From assembly GCA_016930215.1 (NCBI GenBank), contig JAFGHH010000320.1:1-39643 (forward strand): 39,643 bases of DNA, written 5' to 3'. Made by a program: the position numbers and the translations under genes. A model generated the notes under the pieces. The model was not told where the DNA came from and did no database searches. It saw only the letters and a program-made list of their open reading frames with translations. Origin of the DNA: Deltaproteobacteria bacterium. GTDB lineage: Bacteria; Myxococcota_A; Polyangia; DRWM01; JAAZOP01. Positions 28,323 through 36,599 of this stretch are shown in pieces; the stretch's first letter is position 1, and every line of letters begins with the position of its first letter.

Positions 28323-28329
28323 TCGGACG

Positions 28330-30285
28330 ATGCGCACGACGCTGCTGCTGTTCGCCGCCCTGGCCGCCACCGGGTGCCGCAAGCCCGACACCGGTCGCCC
28401 CGACACCGGCGGGCCGTTGGTCGTGGTGGAGGCCCCGGACGTCGTGAGCGCGGCGGTCGGCCTCGACGCGGCATCCCCCTCGGCCGGCGGCTACTGCGTC
28501 GAGAACTGGCGTGTGACGATCCCGCCTCGCGCCCGGCTGCTCGACCTGGCCTGGGTCGACACCCAGGCCGTGCTGCTGCTCGAGCAGGAGGGGACGTTCA
28601 TCGCCGTCGTGGTCGGCGGCGGCGGCCAGGCCGCGGCGGCGGTGCTCCAGGACTTCGTCCCCGAGTTCGTCGGCGAGCAGGCGCCGTTCGGGCGGCTGGT
28701 GCAGAAGGGCTCGCGGACTCTGGCGCTGTACGGCTGGGTCCGCGCGCGCGAGGCGGCGCAGCTCTTCGGCCGCGTGGTCCGGACGGGCGCCGTGCTCTCC
28801 CCGGCGGCCGAGGCCGACGGCGTGCGCCGCCGCTACTTCTCCGCCCGGCCGCGCCCCGACTGGGAGCTGCCCGGCGACCCGACGGTACCGGAGAGCCGGC
28901 TGTGGACCGCCGGCTTCGAGAGCCGCTTCCTCGTCGTGCTCGACCTGTGGCAGCGGGACCGGATCGACGCCGGCCGCGTCACGCCGGTCAAGAAGCACCT
29001 GTTCGCGCTGTTCGGCGGCACCGGGAAACGCGCCGGCGGCTGGGACCTGCGTGCCTCCCGCGGCGCCCCGCCCGCCGTGCTCGGCGACCGCCTGATCCTC
29101 GCCGTCTCGTCCCGCGACCGGCAGTTCGAGGTTCTCGACGGCGGCGGCCGTCGCAAGCAGGAGCCGCTGCTCGACGCGCTCAAGGCCGACCCCTCGTGGG
29201 TCCCGCTCGTCGGCGGCTGCTTCCCCGACGCGCCGGCCGCCCCGGCCGCCGACGGCGGAACGGCGGCGCCCGACTGCTTCGCGCTGCTGCAGCCGGTCGA
29301 GCCGCCGGTCTCCGGCCTGCCGCCGGTCCGCGCGCTGCGCGCCGACGGGACGGCCTTCGAGTGGCGCCTGCCGGTCGACCTGGCCGAGACCTCGACCTTC
29401 GAGACCCTGGCCGACGGGTTGCTGTGGGCCCGTGCCCCGGACGGCTCGATGTGGGCCGCCGGCCCCGACGGCGTCGTCGTCCAGCGCACGATCCTGCCGC
29501 CCGGCGCCCGGCTCCGCCGTTGTTCCCGCCAGGAGCTGCTCGCCGCCGTCGGCGACGGACCGCTCGGCCCGAACCTCGTCGTCTCCTGCGTCCCCGGCGG
29601 CGCCAGCGCCGAGCCGGCTCGCGGCGTGGCGCTCGAGGGCACCGTGGCGCAGGCCCGCCGCGACGCCTCCGGGCCGTGGAACGAGGGCGCCCTCGCGGCG
29701 CTCGACGCGATCGAGCAGCAGCTCGCCACCGGCACGACCCCCGACCCGGAGCGGCTGGCCGAGCTGGCGACGTTCGACGACGCGCGGCGCATGGCGACCC
29801 GCTCGCGGACGCTCGACCCCGACAACCTCGTCGCCGCGCTGTCCGCGGCGCGGGCCGAGGTGCTGGCGGACGACCCCGCGGCGGCGCTGCGCGAGTTCGC
29901 CGCGATCGAGGGAGCCGAGCCGTCGCGGCGCGAACGGCTGGTGCGGCTGGCCTGCACCGACGGGCGGTTCGCCGCGCTGCGCTGGAACCCCGACCTCGGC
30001 GCGAGGCTCGGCTGCCCCGAGGCCCCGCCGGCCTGGTTCATCCTGCTGCGGCAGGGCGGTCTGCCGGCCGGGGACGCCGGCCTGCCGGCCCTCGGGCCGC
30101 TGCCGGGCACCGAGCCCGACGCGGGCGCCGTCGTGCCGGACGCGGAGCCGTCGCCGGACGTCGAGCCGCCTCCGGACATCGACGCGCGGCCGCTCGTGCC
30201 GCCGCTCGTGAACATCGTCCCGCTCCCGAAGCCGCCGCCCGACGCGACACTCGTGCCCGCGCCGCCGCCGGGTGGAACGCCCTGA
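28330..30285 (+). CDS. large lipoprotein of unknown function, coupled to tolC
   Basis: A 651-residue protein with a leader ending ALAATGC, so a likely lipoprotein. The body is beta-rich with many WxxD-like and aromatic strands (LLDLAWVDTQAVLLLEQEG) that could form a propeller. The region around 460-590 is helical, with TPR-like character (EGALAALDAIEQQLATG, PAAALREFAAIEGAEPSRRE). The last 60 residues are Pro/Asp-rich (PSPDVEPPPDIDARP) and look disordered. I recognise no family. Its stop overlaps the start of the TolC-family gene (TGATG), so the two are made together and may form part of an export machine. Confidence 0.85.
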   Translation: MRTTLLLFAALAATGCRKPDTGRPDTGGPLVVVEAPDVVSAAVGLDAASPSAGGYCVENWRVTIPPRARLLDLAWVDTQAVLLLEQEGTFIAVVVGGGGQAAAAVLQDFVPEFVGEQAPFGRLVQKGSRTLALYGWVRAREAAQLFGRVVRTGAVLSPAAEADGVRRRYFSARPRPDWELPGDPTVPESRLWTAGFESRFLVVLDLWQRDRIDAGRVTPVKKHLFALFGGTGKRAGGWDLRASRGAPPAVLGDRLILAVSSRDRQFEVLDGGGRRKQEPLLDALKADPSWVPLVGGCFPDAPAAPAADGGTAAPDCFALLQPVEPPVSGLPPVRALRADGTAFEWRLPVDLAETSTFETLADGLLWARAPDGSMWAAGPDGVVVQRTILPPGARLRRCSRQELLAAVGDGPLGPNLVVSCVPGGASAEPARGVALEGTVAQARRDASGPWNEGALAALDAIEQQLATGTTPDPERLAELATFDDARRMATRSRTLDPDNLVAALSAARAEVLADDPAAALREFAAIEGAEPSRRERLVRLACTDGRFAALRWNPDLGARLGCPEAPPAWFILLRQGGLPAGDAGLPALGPLPGTEPDAGAVVPDAEPSPDVEPPPDIDARPLVPPLVNIVPLPKPPPDATLVPAPPPGGTP

Positions 30286-31841
30286 TGCTCCGCCGTCTCG
30301 GGCCGCTGTTCCTGGTCGTTGCGTGGCTGCCCGCACGGAGCCCGGCGCAGCCGTCCGAGCCGTCCGAGCCGCCGGCCGGCCCCGCTCCGGAGATCGCCGG
30401 CCCCGCCGCCCAGGTGGCGCTCGAGGCGACCCGCGCCGCGGAGGACGAGGCGGCCGCCGCGGGCGGCACCGCGGCCGCGGAGACCGCGGAGGCCGTCGTG
30501 GGCCTGCTGCTCGACGACCTGCTGCGCCTGGCCGAGGAGCACCCGCTGGTCGGCGCCGCGCGCGCCGACGTCGATGCCGCCGAGGCGCGGCTCGACCAGG
30601 CCCACTGGGCGCCGTACTCCAACTGGTCGTTCCAGACGATGTTCACCTTCGTCCCGCCCGCCGGGGCGTGGGAGGACGAGGTTCGGGCGGCGGCCGGTCG
30701 CACGGTCGACAACCAGTGGGATCGGTCGATTCTCGACTGGGGCCCGTGGATCCGGCTGGGCGTGTCCGGCGGCATCCCGCTCTGGACGTTCGGCAAGATC
30801 ACCGGCGCCTGGGACGCGGCGGAGGCCGGCGTGCGCGCCGCCGACGTCGGCGTGCAGCGCGCGCGGGACGAGGTGTCCTGGCAGGTGCGTCGTGCGTACC
30901 TGACGCTGCTCCTGGCGCGCGACATCCTGTATCTGATCGAGGACGGCCGCGGTTACATCGACGACGCCCGCGAGGAGACGCAGAAGCGCATCGACTCCGG
31001 CGAGGGCGGCGGCTCCACCGTGGATCTGTACAAGATCGACGCGCTGGCCGCGGAGGTCGATGCCCGCGAGTTGCAGGCCCGGCGGCTCGAACGGCTGGCG
31101 CTGGCGGGGCTGGCGCTCTTGACCGGCGTCGAGGACGGCGCGGCGATCGCCGACGTGCCGCTGGCCCCGTTCGGCCTCGCCGCGGCCTCGCGCGCCGACT
31201 ACGTCGAGCTGGCCGGACGCGAGCGCACCGACCTGCGGATGCTCGAGGCCGGCATCGCCGCCCAGCGCGCGAAGGTCGAGATCGAGACCGCGCGCTACTA
31301 CCCCGATCTGTTGCTCACCGCCTCGGCCGGCTACGCCTACAGCAGCGTCACGGTCGACCAGCACAACCCGTGGGTCTCCGACCCGTTCAACACCTCGGGC
31401 GTCGGCGCCGCCCTGGTGCTCGACTACCCGCTCGACTTCGTCGCCGACCACGCCCGCGTCGAGGAGGCCGAGGCGACGCTCCGGCGGCTGGAGCAGCAGC
31501 GCGAGGCGCTGGGGCAGGCGGCGGAGGTCGAGGTCGTCGACGCCTTCGAGTCGCTCGAGGAGGCGCGCGGGCGGATGGGGGCGTACGACCGGGCCCGCGT
31601 GGCGGCCAAGCGCTGGCTGATCGCGATGCTGCAGGGGATGACGTTGGGGTTGCAGGAGGCCTCCGACATGACCGAGGCCCTGGTGTCGTTCTTCCAGAAC
31701 GAACTCCACTACCTGAACGCCGTGTACGACCTGGACCTGGCCTGGGCCCGCCTGGCGCTCGCGACCGGTTCCAACCTTCTGGAAGGTGCCGTTTTTTCGG
31801 ATTCCTGGGCCGCCGAGCCGACCGCGACCGGCTCCCCTTGA
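30285..31841 (+). CDS. TolC-family outer membrane efflux/secretion channel
   Basis: A 518-residue outer membrane channel protein of the usual TolC length. A leader (LRRLGPLFLVVAWLP, cut before QPSEP) is followed by an Ala/Glu-rich linker, then two OEP repeats of long helices: HPLVGAARADVDAAEARLDQ and ARDEVSWQVRRAYLTLLLAR in the first, ERTDLRMLEAGIAAQRAKVE and YYPDLLLTASAGY in the second. It should form a trimeric channel linking inner-membrane pumps to the outside. No pump or adaptor gene is adjacent; the only coupled gene is the lipoprotein. The TGATG overlap fixes the start at 30285; the track ORF from 28374 is open only because of GC bias. Confidence 0.93.
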   Translation: MLRRLGPLFLVVAWLPARSPAQPSEPSEPPAGPAPEIAGPAAQVALEATRAAEDEAAAAGGTAAAETAEAVVGLLLDDLLRLAEEHPLVGAARADVDAAEARLDQAHWAPYSNWSFQTMFTFVPPAGAWEDEVRAAAGRTVDNQWDRSILDWGPWIRLGVSGGIPLWTFGKITGAWDAAEAGVRAADVGVQRARDEVSWQVRRAYLTLLLARDILYLIEDGRGYIDDAREETQKRIDSGEGGGSTVDLYKIDALAAEVDARELQARRLERLALAGLALLTGVEDGAAIADVPLAPFGLAAASRADYVELAGRERTDLRMLEAGIAAQRAKVEIETARYYPDLLLTASAGYAYSSVTVDQHNPWVSDPFNTSGVGAALVLDYPLDFVADHARVEEAEATLRRLEQQREALGQAAEVEVVDAFESLEEARGRMGAYDRARVAAKRWLIAMLQGMTLGLQEASDMTEALVSFFQNELHYLNAVYDLDLAWARLALATGSNLLEGAVFSDSWAAEPTATGSP

Positions 31842-31867
31842 CTTGTCCCCCCGAAACAGCCGATAAG
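31838..31867 (+). promoter_or_regulatory. sigma70-type promoter for the ECF sigma operon
   Basis: TTGACT (31838-31843) overlaps the TGA stop of the tolC gene, and GATAAG (31862-31867) follows after 18 bp. The leader would be about 53 nt to GTG 31927. Confidence 0.65.
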
Positions 31868-31926
31868 GACACGCGTTTGAACGGCCGGGACGGCCGCGGC
31901 CACCAAGGGTTCGGGCGGAGGGCCCC

Positions 31927-32553
31927 GTGGACATTGCGGCGACGACAACCTGGCCCGGGGTGATTCTGGCATTGCCGGCGAACGACGACATCGTCGCGCG
32001 CAGCCAGGCGGGAGATGCGGAGGCGTTCCGGGAGTTGTACCGGACGCACCGTCCGCACGTGGCCCGGCTGATCCAGCGCATCCTCGGTCCGGACTCCGAG
32101 GTGGAGGACGTGATCCAGGAGGCGTTCATCCAGGTCCACCGTTCGCTGCCGTCGTTCCAGGGCACGTCGCTGCTGTCGACCTGGATCCACCGCGTGGCGG
32201 TCAACGTGGCGCTGCAGCACATCCGCCGGCGCAAGCGCCAACGCGCCGGCCCGGTGGTGATGACGGCGGAGCCGCCCGAGCCGTCGACGGGGGACGTCGT
32301 GCCGGAGGAGGACGTGCTCTGGCGCGACCGGATGCGCAAGCTCTACGCGGCGCTCGAGCAGGTCTCGCCGAAGAAGCGCGCCGTGTTCGTGCTGCACGAG
32401 ATCGAGGGGCTGAGCGCGGAGGAGATCGCGAAGGTGATGCGGGCGCCGCTGATCACGGTGCGCACGCGGCTGTTCTACGCGCGCAAGGCGCTGTACGCCG
32501 CGTTGGCCGTCGACCCGGCGTTCCGGGAGTTCCTCCCGGGAGGTGATCGATGA
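31927..32553 (+). CDS. ECF-type RNA polymerase sigma factor
   Basis: A 208-residue sigma70-family factor lacking regions 1 and 3. Region 2 spans about residues 33-105 (AFRELYRTHRPHVARLIQRI, VEDVIQEAFIQVHRSLPSF, STWIHRVAVNVALQHIRRRK). Region 4 spans about 138-195, with the helix-turn-helix GLSAEEIAKVMRAPLITVRT. The GTG at 31927 has GGCGGAGG upstream. The next gene, which encodes a zinc-finger anti-sigma-like protein, overlaps its stop (ATGA). That is the usual arrangement of an ECF factor and its own inhibitor. Its promoter looks sigma70-dependent, so autoregulation is not obvious. Confidence 0.93.
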   Translation: MDIAATTTWPGVILALPANDDIVARSQAGDAEAFRELYRTHRPHVARLIQRILGPDSEVEDVIQEAFIQVHRSLPSFQGTSLLSTWIHRVAVNVALQHIRRRKRQRAGPVVMTAEPPEPSTGDVVPEEDVLWRDRMRKLYAALEQVSPKKRAVFVLHEIEGLSAEEIAKVMRAPLITVRTRLFYARKALYAALAVDPAFREFLPGGDR

Positions 32554-33848
32554 GCGCCCACGCACCCGACCTCAAGAAGCTGTTCGCGATGCTCGACGGA
32601 CGGCTGTCGCCCGCCGACCGGCTCGCGCTCCGCACGCACCTCGAGACGTGCAAGCCGTGCGCGGACAAGCTGGCGGAGCTCGAGCGCACGCGGGCGGCGC
32701 TGCGCGAGCTGGGGACGCGGATGCCCGCACCGCCCGCCCGGGCGCCCGACGCCGAGGCGAAGCTGATGCAGGCGGTCGAGCAGCGCGGTGCGCCGGGGCT
32801 GCGCGTCGCCTGGTGGTGGCTCCCGGCCACCGCCGGCGCCACTCTGCTCCTCGCACTGCTCGTGCTCCCGTCGCTGCGCTCCGCGCCGTCGGGCGAGGCG
32901 CCGGTGACTGCGCGGGTCGAGGGGACCGGGCCGGCCGTCGCCGGCGGCTCCGTCGCCACGGTGCTTGCCCTGCGCGGCCAGGTCGACGAAGGCCCGTCGC
33001 TCGAGCAGCTGCACGCCGGCCACGCCGGCGAGGAGCTGGCCCCGTCCGTCATCGTCCACACCGGCACCGACGGCGAGATCCGCCTGGCGCTCGCCGCCGG
33101 CGGCGAGGTGACCCTCGGGCCGTCCTCCTCGCTGGTGCTGCCGGACGAGGCCGATGGGATCGTGCGGCTCGAGTCGGGGACGCTCGAGGTCGCGGTCGTG
33201 CCGCGCACCGAGGACCGGCCGCCGTTCGGCGTCGAGACGCCGCTGGCGCGCATCGAGGCGATCGGCACGAAGTTCCGCGTGGTGCACGAGGACGAGTTCA
33301 CCTCGGTCGACGTCACCGAGGGCAAGGTGCGCTTCGTCTCGCTGCGCAGCGACGAGGAGCAGCTCGTGCTGGCCGGCGCCGCGGTCCACGCCGACGGCGA
33401 GGGGCGGCTGGCGGAGGGCCCGGGCGGGACGGCGACCCACGTCGCGGCCGGTCCGCCGCCGGACGAGACGCCCGAGGCCCCGGAGGAGCTTCCGGAGGCG
33501 GGCGGCGACGAGCCCCCGGGCGACATCGCCACCGAGCCGCCCGTGCAGGTCCGCCGCGCCAACGGCACGATCGACCAGGGCAAGGTCCGCGCCCGCGTCT
33601 CGCGCCAGCGCGGCGCGCTCCAGGCCTGCTACAGCGACTACGTGATGCGGATGTCGCCGCAGGCCGTCGAGGCGCGCGTGCGGTTCGTCGTGCTGGAGAA
33701 CGGCACGCTCGGCGAGATCGAGCCCAACCTCTCGGTCGAGGACCAGCCGCTGCGCGAGTGCATCGAGCGGGTGTTCCGGGCGATCGAGTTCCCGCGCCCG
33801 CAGGGCGGCCCGGCCCGCGTCTTCTACCCCGTCCGCTTCTCGTTGTAG
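32550..33848 (+). CDS. anti-sigma / FecR / AgmX-PglI fusion protein
   Basis: A 432-residue membrane protein with an unusual domain order. A cytoplasmic N-terminus has the zinc-binding anti-sigma pattern H30-x3-C34-x2-C37 (HLETCKPC). One membrane helix follows (about 85-110, WWWLPATAGATLLLALLVL). The outer part holds a FecR-like domain (VIVHTGTDGEIRLAL, GGEVTLGPSSSLVL, PLARIEAIGTKFRV), a Pro/Glu-rich linker, and from about residue 340 an AgmX/PglI C-terminal (TonB-like) domain, seen in ALQACYSDYV, LRECIERVF and a final IEFPRPQGG strand. It probably holds the ECF factor inactive and senses an envelope signal through its periplasmic domains. Confidence 0.88.
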   Translation: MSAHAPDLKKLFAMLDGRLSPADRLALRTHLETCKPCADKLAELERTRAALRELGTRMPAPPARAPDAEAKLMQAVEQRGAPGLRVAWWWLPATAGATLLLALLVLPSLRSAPSGEAPVTARVEGTGPAVAGGSVATVLALRGQVDEGPSLEQLHAGHAGEELAPSVIVHTGTDGEIRLALAAGGEVTLGPSSSLVLPDEADGIVRLESGTLEVAVVPRTEDRPPFGVETPLARIEAIGTKFRVVHEDEFTSVDVTEGKVRFVSLRSDEEQLVLAGAAVHADGEGRLAEGPGGTATHVAAGPPPDETPEAPEELPEAGGDEPPGDIATEPPVQVRRANGTIDQGKVRARVSRQRGALQACYSDYVMRMSPQAVEARVRFVVLENGTLGEIEPNLSVEDQPLRECIERVFRAIEFPRPQGGPARVFYPVRFSL

Positions 33849-33898
33849 AAGTCGGCACCTTCCCGATCTATGCTCCGGTCCGCGAAAGGAGCCGGACG

Positions 33899-35722
33899 AT
33901 GCCGGTGCTCTCCTGGGCCGAGGCCCCCGACCGTCCCAAGCGCTACGCGATCTACAAGAAGCTGACCACGCTCGGGGCCGCTCCGGACAACGACGTGGTG
34001 CTCGAGGGCGCCGGGGTGGTGCCGTACCACGCGGTGGTGCTGTTCGACGGCCGGGACTTCGTGCTGCGCGAGGCGAGCCGTGAGGGGGAGATCGAGCAGA
34101 ACGCGCGCAAGCGCCGCCAGTTCCGCCTGCGCCACGGCGACCACGTCGGCCTCGGGTCCGTGGTGGTCGACTTCAGCGCCTACGACGAGTACGCCGGACA
34201 GAGCGCGCCGGGCACCAGTTCCTCCGAGGAGCAGCTGATCCAAGGGCTGACGCGGCTGCACGACTTCTCCAAGGCCCTGATGGGCAAGGGCGGCATCGAG
34301 GACCTGCTCCCCGCGCTGCTCGACTCCGTCGTCGCCCTGACCCAGGCCGACAAGGGCTTCCTGTTGATGTTCGACGACGGCAAGCCGACGGTCCGCGCCT
34401 CGCGCAACCTCGCCCCCGAGGTGCAGACCAACGCCGAGCAGGACCCCGGCAAGCTCGTCTCCGACTCGATCCTCAAGCAGGTCCTCGAGCGTCGCGAGCC
34501 GGTGCTGGTGGCGGACGCGCTGCACGACGCGGCGTTCTCCACGGCGCAGAGCGTGATCGAGCTCAAGCTCTGCTCCGTGATGTGCGTCCCGCTGCTCGAG
34601 GAAGGCCACCTGCTCGGCGTGCTGTACCTCGGCAACGACCGCATCGCCAACCTGTTCGACGAGAACCACCTGCGGATCCTGACCGTCTTCGCCGGCCAGG
34701 CCTCGCTGATCCTGCAGAAGGCCCGGCTGCTCGACCGCTTCCGCCAGGACCGCGACAAGTACAAGGCGCAGGCCGAGGACCAGCGCTTCGGCGACCTGAT
34801 CGGCGCCAGCCCCGCGATGCTCGACGTCTTCGCCCGCGTCCGCAAGGTCGCCCCCACCGACGTCTCGGTGCTGATCACCGGCGAGACCGGTACCGGCAAG
34901 GAGCTGATCGCCCGCGAGATCCACCGCCGCTCCAACCGCGCCAAGGGGCCGTTCATCGCCATCAACTGCGGCGCGATCCCCGAGTCGCTGATGGAGTCCG
35001 AGCTGTTCGGCCACGTCCGCGGCGCCTTCACCGGCGCCGTGGCCACCGCGGTCGGCAAATTCCAGGCCGCCAACGCCGGCACGATCTTCCTCGACGAGGT
35101 CGGCGAGCTGCCGCTCTCGCTCCAGGTCAAGCTCCTGCGCGTGCTCCAGGACCGCGTGGTGGTCAAGGTCGGCGACACCAAGCCCGAGCGGATCGACGTC
35201 CGCGTGCTCGCCGCCACCAACAAGACCCTCGAGGACGAGGTCCGCGGCCAGCGCTTCCGCGAGGACCTCTACTACCGCCTCAACGTCGTCGCCGTCGCGC
35301 TCCCGCCGGTGCGCGAGCGCGGCGAGGACCTGGTCACGCTGGCCAACTACTTCGTCCGCAAGTACCGCGAGGAGTTCAACAGCCCGGTGACCGGCTTCTC
35401 GCCCGAGGCGCTGGCGGCGATCCGGCGTTTCGAGTGGCCCGGCAACGTGCGGCAGATCGAGAACCGGATCAAGAAGGCGATGGTGCTCTGCGACGGCACC
35501 CTGCTCGGTCCCCAGGACCTCGACCTCGCCCCCGAGGACCTCGCGCCGATCCTCCCACTGGCCCAGGCCAAGGAGGAGTTCCAGCGCAAGTACGTGCTCG
35601 AGGTGCTCGAGCGCAACGGCGGGAACCGCACCAAGACCGCCAAGGACCTCGGCGTCGACCCGCGCACCATCTTCCGCTACCTCGAGAAGGAAGACGACGA
35701 GGAGCGCAGCGGGCAGGCCTGA
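33899..35722 (+). CDS. sigma54-dependent activator with FHA-like and GAF domains
   Basis: A 607-residue enhancer-binding protein. The ATG at 33899 is preceded by AAAGGAG. An N-terminal FHA-like domain (about 15-100) lacks the usual phosphothreonine contacts: GAAPDND replaces GR-x-x-x-x-D and VPYH replaces SR-x-H. A GAF domain spans about 120-280. The AAA+ domain has Walker A GETGTGKE (near residue 328), the sigma54-contact motif GAFTGA (near 375) and FLDEVGELPLSLQ. A Fis-type helix-turn-helix ends it (GGNRTKTAKDLGVDPRTIFR). It should open sigma54 promoters in response to a ligand or partner. I found no convincing -24/-12 element in the window, so its targets lie elsewhere. The track ORF from 32543 overextends it. 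Confidence 0.94.
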   Translation: MPVLSWAEAPDRPKRYAIYKKLTTLGAAPDNDVVLEGAGVVPYHAVVLFDGRDFVLREASREGEIEQNARKRRQFRLRHGDHVGLGSVVVDFSAYDEYAGQSAPGTSSSEEQLIQGLTRLHDFSKALMGKGGIEDLLPALLDSVVALTQADKGFLLMFDDGKPTVRASRNLAPEVQTNAEQDPGKLVSDSILKQVLERREPVLVADALHDAAFSTAQSVIELKLCSVMCVPLLEEGHLLGVLYLGNDRIANLFDENHLRILTVFAGQASLILQKARLLDRFRQDRDKYKAQAEDQRFGDLIGASPAMLDVFARVRKVAPTDVSVLITGETGTGKELIAREIHRRSNRAKGPFIAINCGAIPESLMESELFGHVRGAFTGAVATAVGKFQAANAGTIFLDEVGELPLSLQVKLLRVLQDRVVVKVGDTKPERIDVRVLAATNKTLEDEVRGQRFREDLYYRLNVVAVALPPVRERGEDLVTLANYFVRKYREEFNSPVTGFSPEALAAIRRFEWPGNVRQIENRIKKAMVLCDGTLLGPQDLDLAPEDLAPILPLAQAKEEFQRKYVLEVLERNGGNRTKTAKDLGVDPRTIFRYLEKEDDEERSGQA

Positions 35723-35903
35723 TTCCTCCGCGGCCAGATCGTGGACCTGGTCGTGCTCGCGCTCGACTTCCCCGGCTTCCCTCCCATCTGGCGGGCGGTC
35801 GCCGGTCGAGGTAGGATGCCGCTGCGGAGGCGACGGGGTCCAAGTGCGGGAGGAGCGGGCCGGCGGAGCAGCGGGGCAGGGGTTGCCGGACGGCCTTGCG
35901 TCC

Positions 35904-36599
35904 ATGACACGCGTGTCGGTCTTTCGTGAAGGGACCCCCTCCCGGGTCGTCGCCGGATCGAGTCATTTCCGATGGTTGCGCAATCGCCGGGTGCTGGCGT
36001 GCGCCTTGCTTCTGTCGTCCCTGGCGGCCGGGGGGGCCGCGGTGGGAGCAGGATGCCTGGTGACCGACCCCGTACCCTACGAGCCCGCGGAGAACATCCC
36101 GCCGATCATCCTGCCGGGCGTGACCCCGGACCCGAATCGACTGCACATCATCCCCAACACCGCGGAGCAGCGAGTCACGGAGATCTCGCTGTCGGTGCCG
36201 GTGCTCGAGTACAACCTGGACGACACGTTGTACTTCAAGCTGCTGTGGGACAACTGCGAGGACGCGGGTGGACTGCGGGACACGTCGATCAGCAGCCCGC
36301 CACCGGCCATCCGCTCGCGCACGCGGACCTTCACCTACGTGTTGAACCTGAGCAGCACGCCGCTGGCGACCTCGGGGACGGAGTCGCCCCCGAAATGCGC
36401 GCGCCTGGTGCTGGCGGTGTCGGACCGCGGCTGGAGTTCCGACACGCCGCCGTACTGCAATCCGCCCAAGGACGCGGACGGGGACGATCTGACCGTCGTG
36501 TCGATCGCCCAGTGGTGGTTCCTGGTGGACAACGGCACCACCGCCGACGGGCCGGGAGTGAAGACATGCGGCGACTGGACCACCGCGCTGCCCGACTAG
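35904..36599 (+). CDS. putative lipoprotein, first of a pair
   Basis: A 231-residue protein from ATG 35904. A basic N-terminus (HFRWLRNRR) leads into a hydrophobic stretch ending AAVGAGC, so it is exported and perhaps lipid-anchored. The mature part is beta-rich with several Cys (WDNCEDAGG, PPKCARLVLAVSDRG, PPYCNPPKDADGDD, VKTCGDW) and no family I know. It overlaps the next lipoprotein gene by 34 bp, so the two probably form a unit. A weak -10-like TAGGAT lies at 35812-35817 without a good -35 box. Confidence 0.78.
   Translation: MTRVSVFREGTPSRVVAGSSHFRWLRNRRVLACALLLSSLAAGGAAVGAGCLVTDPVPYEPAENIPPIILPGVTPDPNRLHIIPNTAEQRVTEISLSVPVLEYNLDDTLYFKLLWDNCEDAGGLRDTSISSPPPAIRSRTRTFTYVLNLSSTPLATSGTESPPKCARLVLAVSDRGWSSDTPPYCNPPKDADGDDLTVVSIAQWWFLVDNGTTADGPGVKTCGDWTTALPD

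Larger units (their letters stand above)
27724..28329. other. 606-bp divergent intergenic region rich in short repeats
   Basis: It separates two divergent genes and holds both of their promoters. Between them are CGGACCGG-type tandem repeats (27831-27885), a 12-bp palindrome GACCGCGCGGTC (28065-28076), a small hairpin CCGCGC-TTC-GCGCGG (28157-28171) and a duplicated 17-mer (28233-28266). I find no believable coding region; the 90-residue track ORF at 28047 is Arg/Pro/Gly-rich noise. Confidence 0.65.

Noticed and set aside
28833-32339. 1168-residue minus-strand ORF across the lipoprotein, tolC and ECF genes
   Set aside because: Ser/Arg-rich low-complexity translation spanning three well-supported plus-strand genes and their promoter.
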